Part shown: piece after piece, positions 62,557 to 64,000 of the stretch
How positions within the stretch are numbered: position 1 is the stretch's first letter
Layout of the letters: each line of letters starts with the position of its first letter
From: Azolla pinnata
Taxonomy: Eukaryota; Streptophyta; Polypodiopsida; Salviniales; Salviniaceae
Direction: 5' to 3'
Length of the DNA: 64,000 nt
Assembly: GCA_037176905.1 (NCBI GenBank)
Contig: JBBBWG010032086.1
Coordinates: forward strand, 1 to 64,000
Notes under the pieces: generated by a model
Told to the model about the DNA's origin: nothing
Seen by the model: the letters and a program-made list of their open reading frames with translations, nothing else
Database searches by the model: none
Position numbers and translations under genes: made by a program

Positions 62557-62569
62557 GGGCTGAATCAGT

Positions 62570-62980
62570 TATTTTCTATCTAGTTAGACATTCGGTTTTC
62601 TTGTTCTCCAAGATGAGTCAACATTTAAAGATGTACTCTCTTGTTTGGATTCTGAAAATAACGTTACAGATCACGGTGTTACAGATCACGGTGTTTGGAT
62701 TCTCTTGTCAACAAGGTGTTACAGATCACGTTGGATTCTGAAAATGTGCCAATATATGTATATATATGCATATATTCAGACATGTTTCTGTATCTCATGT
62801 ATTCAAGTACCCTTTCACTTATTTACCCATTCTTTTTAAAAAGGATTAGACTACTTGGCAAGACCTCTTCCTGTCAAAAACGGAAACAGAGAAACTAGTT
62901 GGCTCTTAAAGATGTGATATTGCATCCTTCCTTTTTAGCACTAAACCCATTTTGACAGCCTGAACTTGATTTCTGTGCAG
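62570..62980. other. Short stretch before the dynein exons, no gene seen
   Basis: Repeats of 'gttacagatcacggtg' at about 62664-62730. Probably an intron or leader of the dynein heavy chain gene. The 3' end has a weak pyrimidine tract and TGTGCAG acceptor. Confidence 0.5.
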
Positions 62981-64000
62981 GGTGGATAAGGTGAAAAGGG
63001 TTCCAGCACAAGTTATTGCATCAGATTCTAACGGGAGGTGTATTTGGAGGGATTGTGAAGTTTTGGACTATAGTGGAGATGAAAACAGTTACTTAGGATT
63101 GATACTGGCCAATCATCCTGGATTCCTAGGTGTGGTGATTCTCCCTCTTTTTTATGAGTTTCCATTTGTGAGATTCTATCCTCATATTTGTCTATAGTTT
63201 TCATAATTGTGCGTGCTTTTCAGAAGTACTTATAGGGGAGGCTGAAGGTTTTGCAGGGTACTCTTGTATTTTAAAGCTGAGAACCCATTTATTTTTGTTA
63301 AGCGCTTTGCCCAGGCATACAGATTACGTGATAAGATGGAGTCTTTAATGGTAAGGTTATGATGATAACATATTAAGTCTGGGTTCTTTTAATAATCACG
63401 GTGAAGTAAAATATCCAGTATGGTTTATTTCTTTGTCTCAGTACTTCATTTTTGCAGAAATACCATTTCTACGTGGACAACATGCCAAAGGAGGGCATAC
63501 GAACTCTGGGACCTGAACCGGAAGAGCGAATAAGGGGTCTAACTTTTAATTGCAAAGATCTGAGAGAAAAATCCTTGGATATATGCAAGTATCTGAATGA
63601 AGTTAACACTGAATATGCTAGGGTCATGAATCAAATTGTATTAGAGGATTGCATAAAAAACCAAAACCTCTGTGGTATGGAGTTTACTGTGGAAATTGAC
63701 ATAGATGGTATTGAGAAAGAACAGCAACCTGTGTCCTTGTAAGACATCCATCTCTTGTTACTTTTAGACTCAATAAATTATGTGATGTTACTCAAATAAT
63801 GTCATAATTTGCGTCTACATTGCTGTAATCACATTTACAATGTACAAGTAACTACATCTCTATATTTGGCATACGTTGTACAAGATTACCATTTTCACAA
63901 AGATAACTTTACAGTTAATATTCTGTAATTCATTAACACACTTGCATTACATTATTTAGAGAATTTTCTAAAGCACTGGTCATAAAAGAGAAATTTTGTT
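62981..64000 (+). CDS. Axonemal-type dynein heavy chain, N-terminal tail exons (partial)
   Basis: Three exons are visible: 62981-63129 (PAQVIASDSNGRCIWRDCEV, LDYSGDENSYL), 63257-63350 (VLYFKAENPFIFVKRFAQAY, RLRDKMESLM) and 63458-63738 (KYHFYVDNMPKEGI, LNEVNTEYARVMNQIVLED). The order and wording follow the tail of inner-arm dynein heavy chains: a small beta domain, a LLFxAEDPxxFAKR-like segment, RYxLYxDxMP, then NEVxxDYARxMNKI. The last exon ends at a clean TT|GTAAGA donor and the rest lies outside the window. Exons two and three agree in phase. The join from 63129 to 63257 is off by one base, so an exon edge is misplaced or the copy is damaged. The motor drives ciliary beating in sperm. The subtype is not assigned. 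Confidence 0.6.

Larger units (their letters stand above)
59964..62569. repeat. Segmental duplication, copy 2
   Basis: Second copy of 47223-50682. It lacks the region around the last pectate lyase exon (47430-47850 of copy 1) and the solo LTR, and has a shorter telomere-like array. It contains no gene. Separation from copy 1 is about 12.7 kb with the VWA gene between. Confidence 0.9.

Overview
The window is nuclear DNA from a land plant. The evidence is plant-type TTTAGGG/CCCTAAA telomere-like repeats throughout, intron-rich genes, and families that are plant-specific or typical of plants: a PLS-class PPR protein, a DUF936 protein, a NOI/RIN4-type protein, a plant-type pectate lyase and TIR-domain genes. 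At the right end are two genes that look ciliary: a VWA-domain coiled-coil protein resembling VWA3, and part of an axonemal-type dynein heavy chain. Flowering plants and conifers lack motile cilia, so a seed-free plant with swimming sperm fits best. I favour a fern, with lycophytes and bryophytes possible. The species is not identified. Three 100-base N gaps (12781-12880, 24977-25076, 49984-50083) all fall inside tandem repeats.

Layout. 1-1038: 3' end of a broken Ty3/gypsy element with its LTR. 1080-15270: a tandem array of about five units of a two-exon gene that joins a TIR domain to a C-terminal domain with two Vps62/DUF946-like repeats. One unit is intact (2264-4142), one is complete but has an in-frame stop (6417-8765), and three are remnants. 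LINE pieces and a family of about 110-bp intron repeats lie among them. 16334-18502 (minus): a PPR gene. 19318-22200: tandem repeats, a possible foldback arm, a cluster of 16-bp palindromes and telomere-type tracts. 22404-27232: a DUF936 gene. 29400-29977 (minus): a NOI-domain gene. 30056-34070: minisatellites and a 1.4-kb degenerate TTTAGGG array that leads into adenylosuccinate lyase (34103-38365). 40855-43200: telomere-motif satellite and simple repeats. 43554-47714: pectate lyase. 47223-50682 and 59964-62569: two copies of one segment, each with an inverted-repeat (foldback) element and a telomere-like array. 50862-58302: the VWA/coiled-coil gene. 62981 to the window end: dynein heavy chain exons.

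How the genes relate. Adenylosuccinate lyase (purine synthesis), the PPR protein (organelle RNA), pectate lyase (cell wall) and the NOI and TIR genes (probably immunity) are unrelated neighbours. The two ciliary genes sit close together, each downstream of one copy of the duplicated segment. The most unusual items are the TIR/Vps62-like array, the 22-residue asparagine-register repeat in the VWA protein's coiled coil, telomere-motif repeats translated inside the DUF936 protein, and the duplicated segment, whose copies differ by a solo LTR with a visible empty site.
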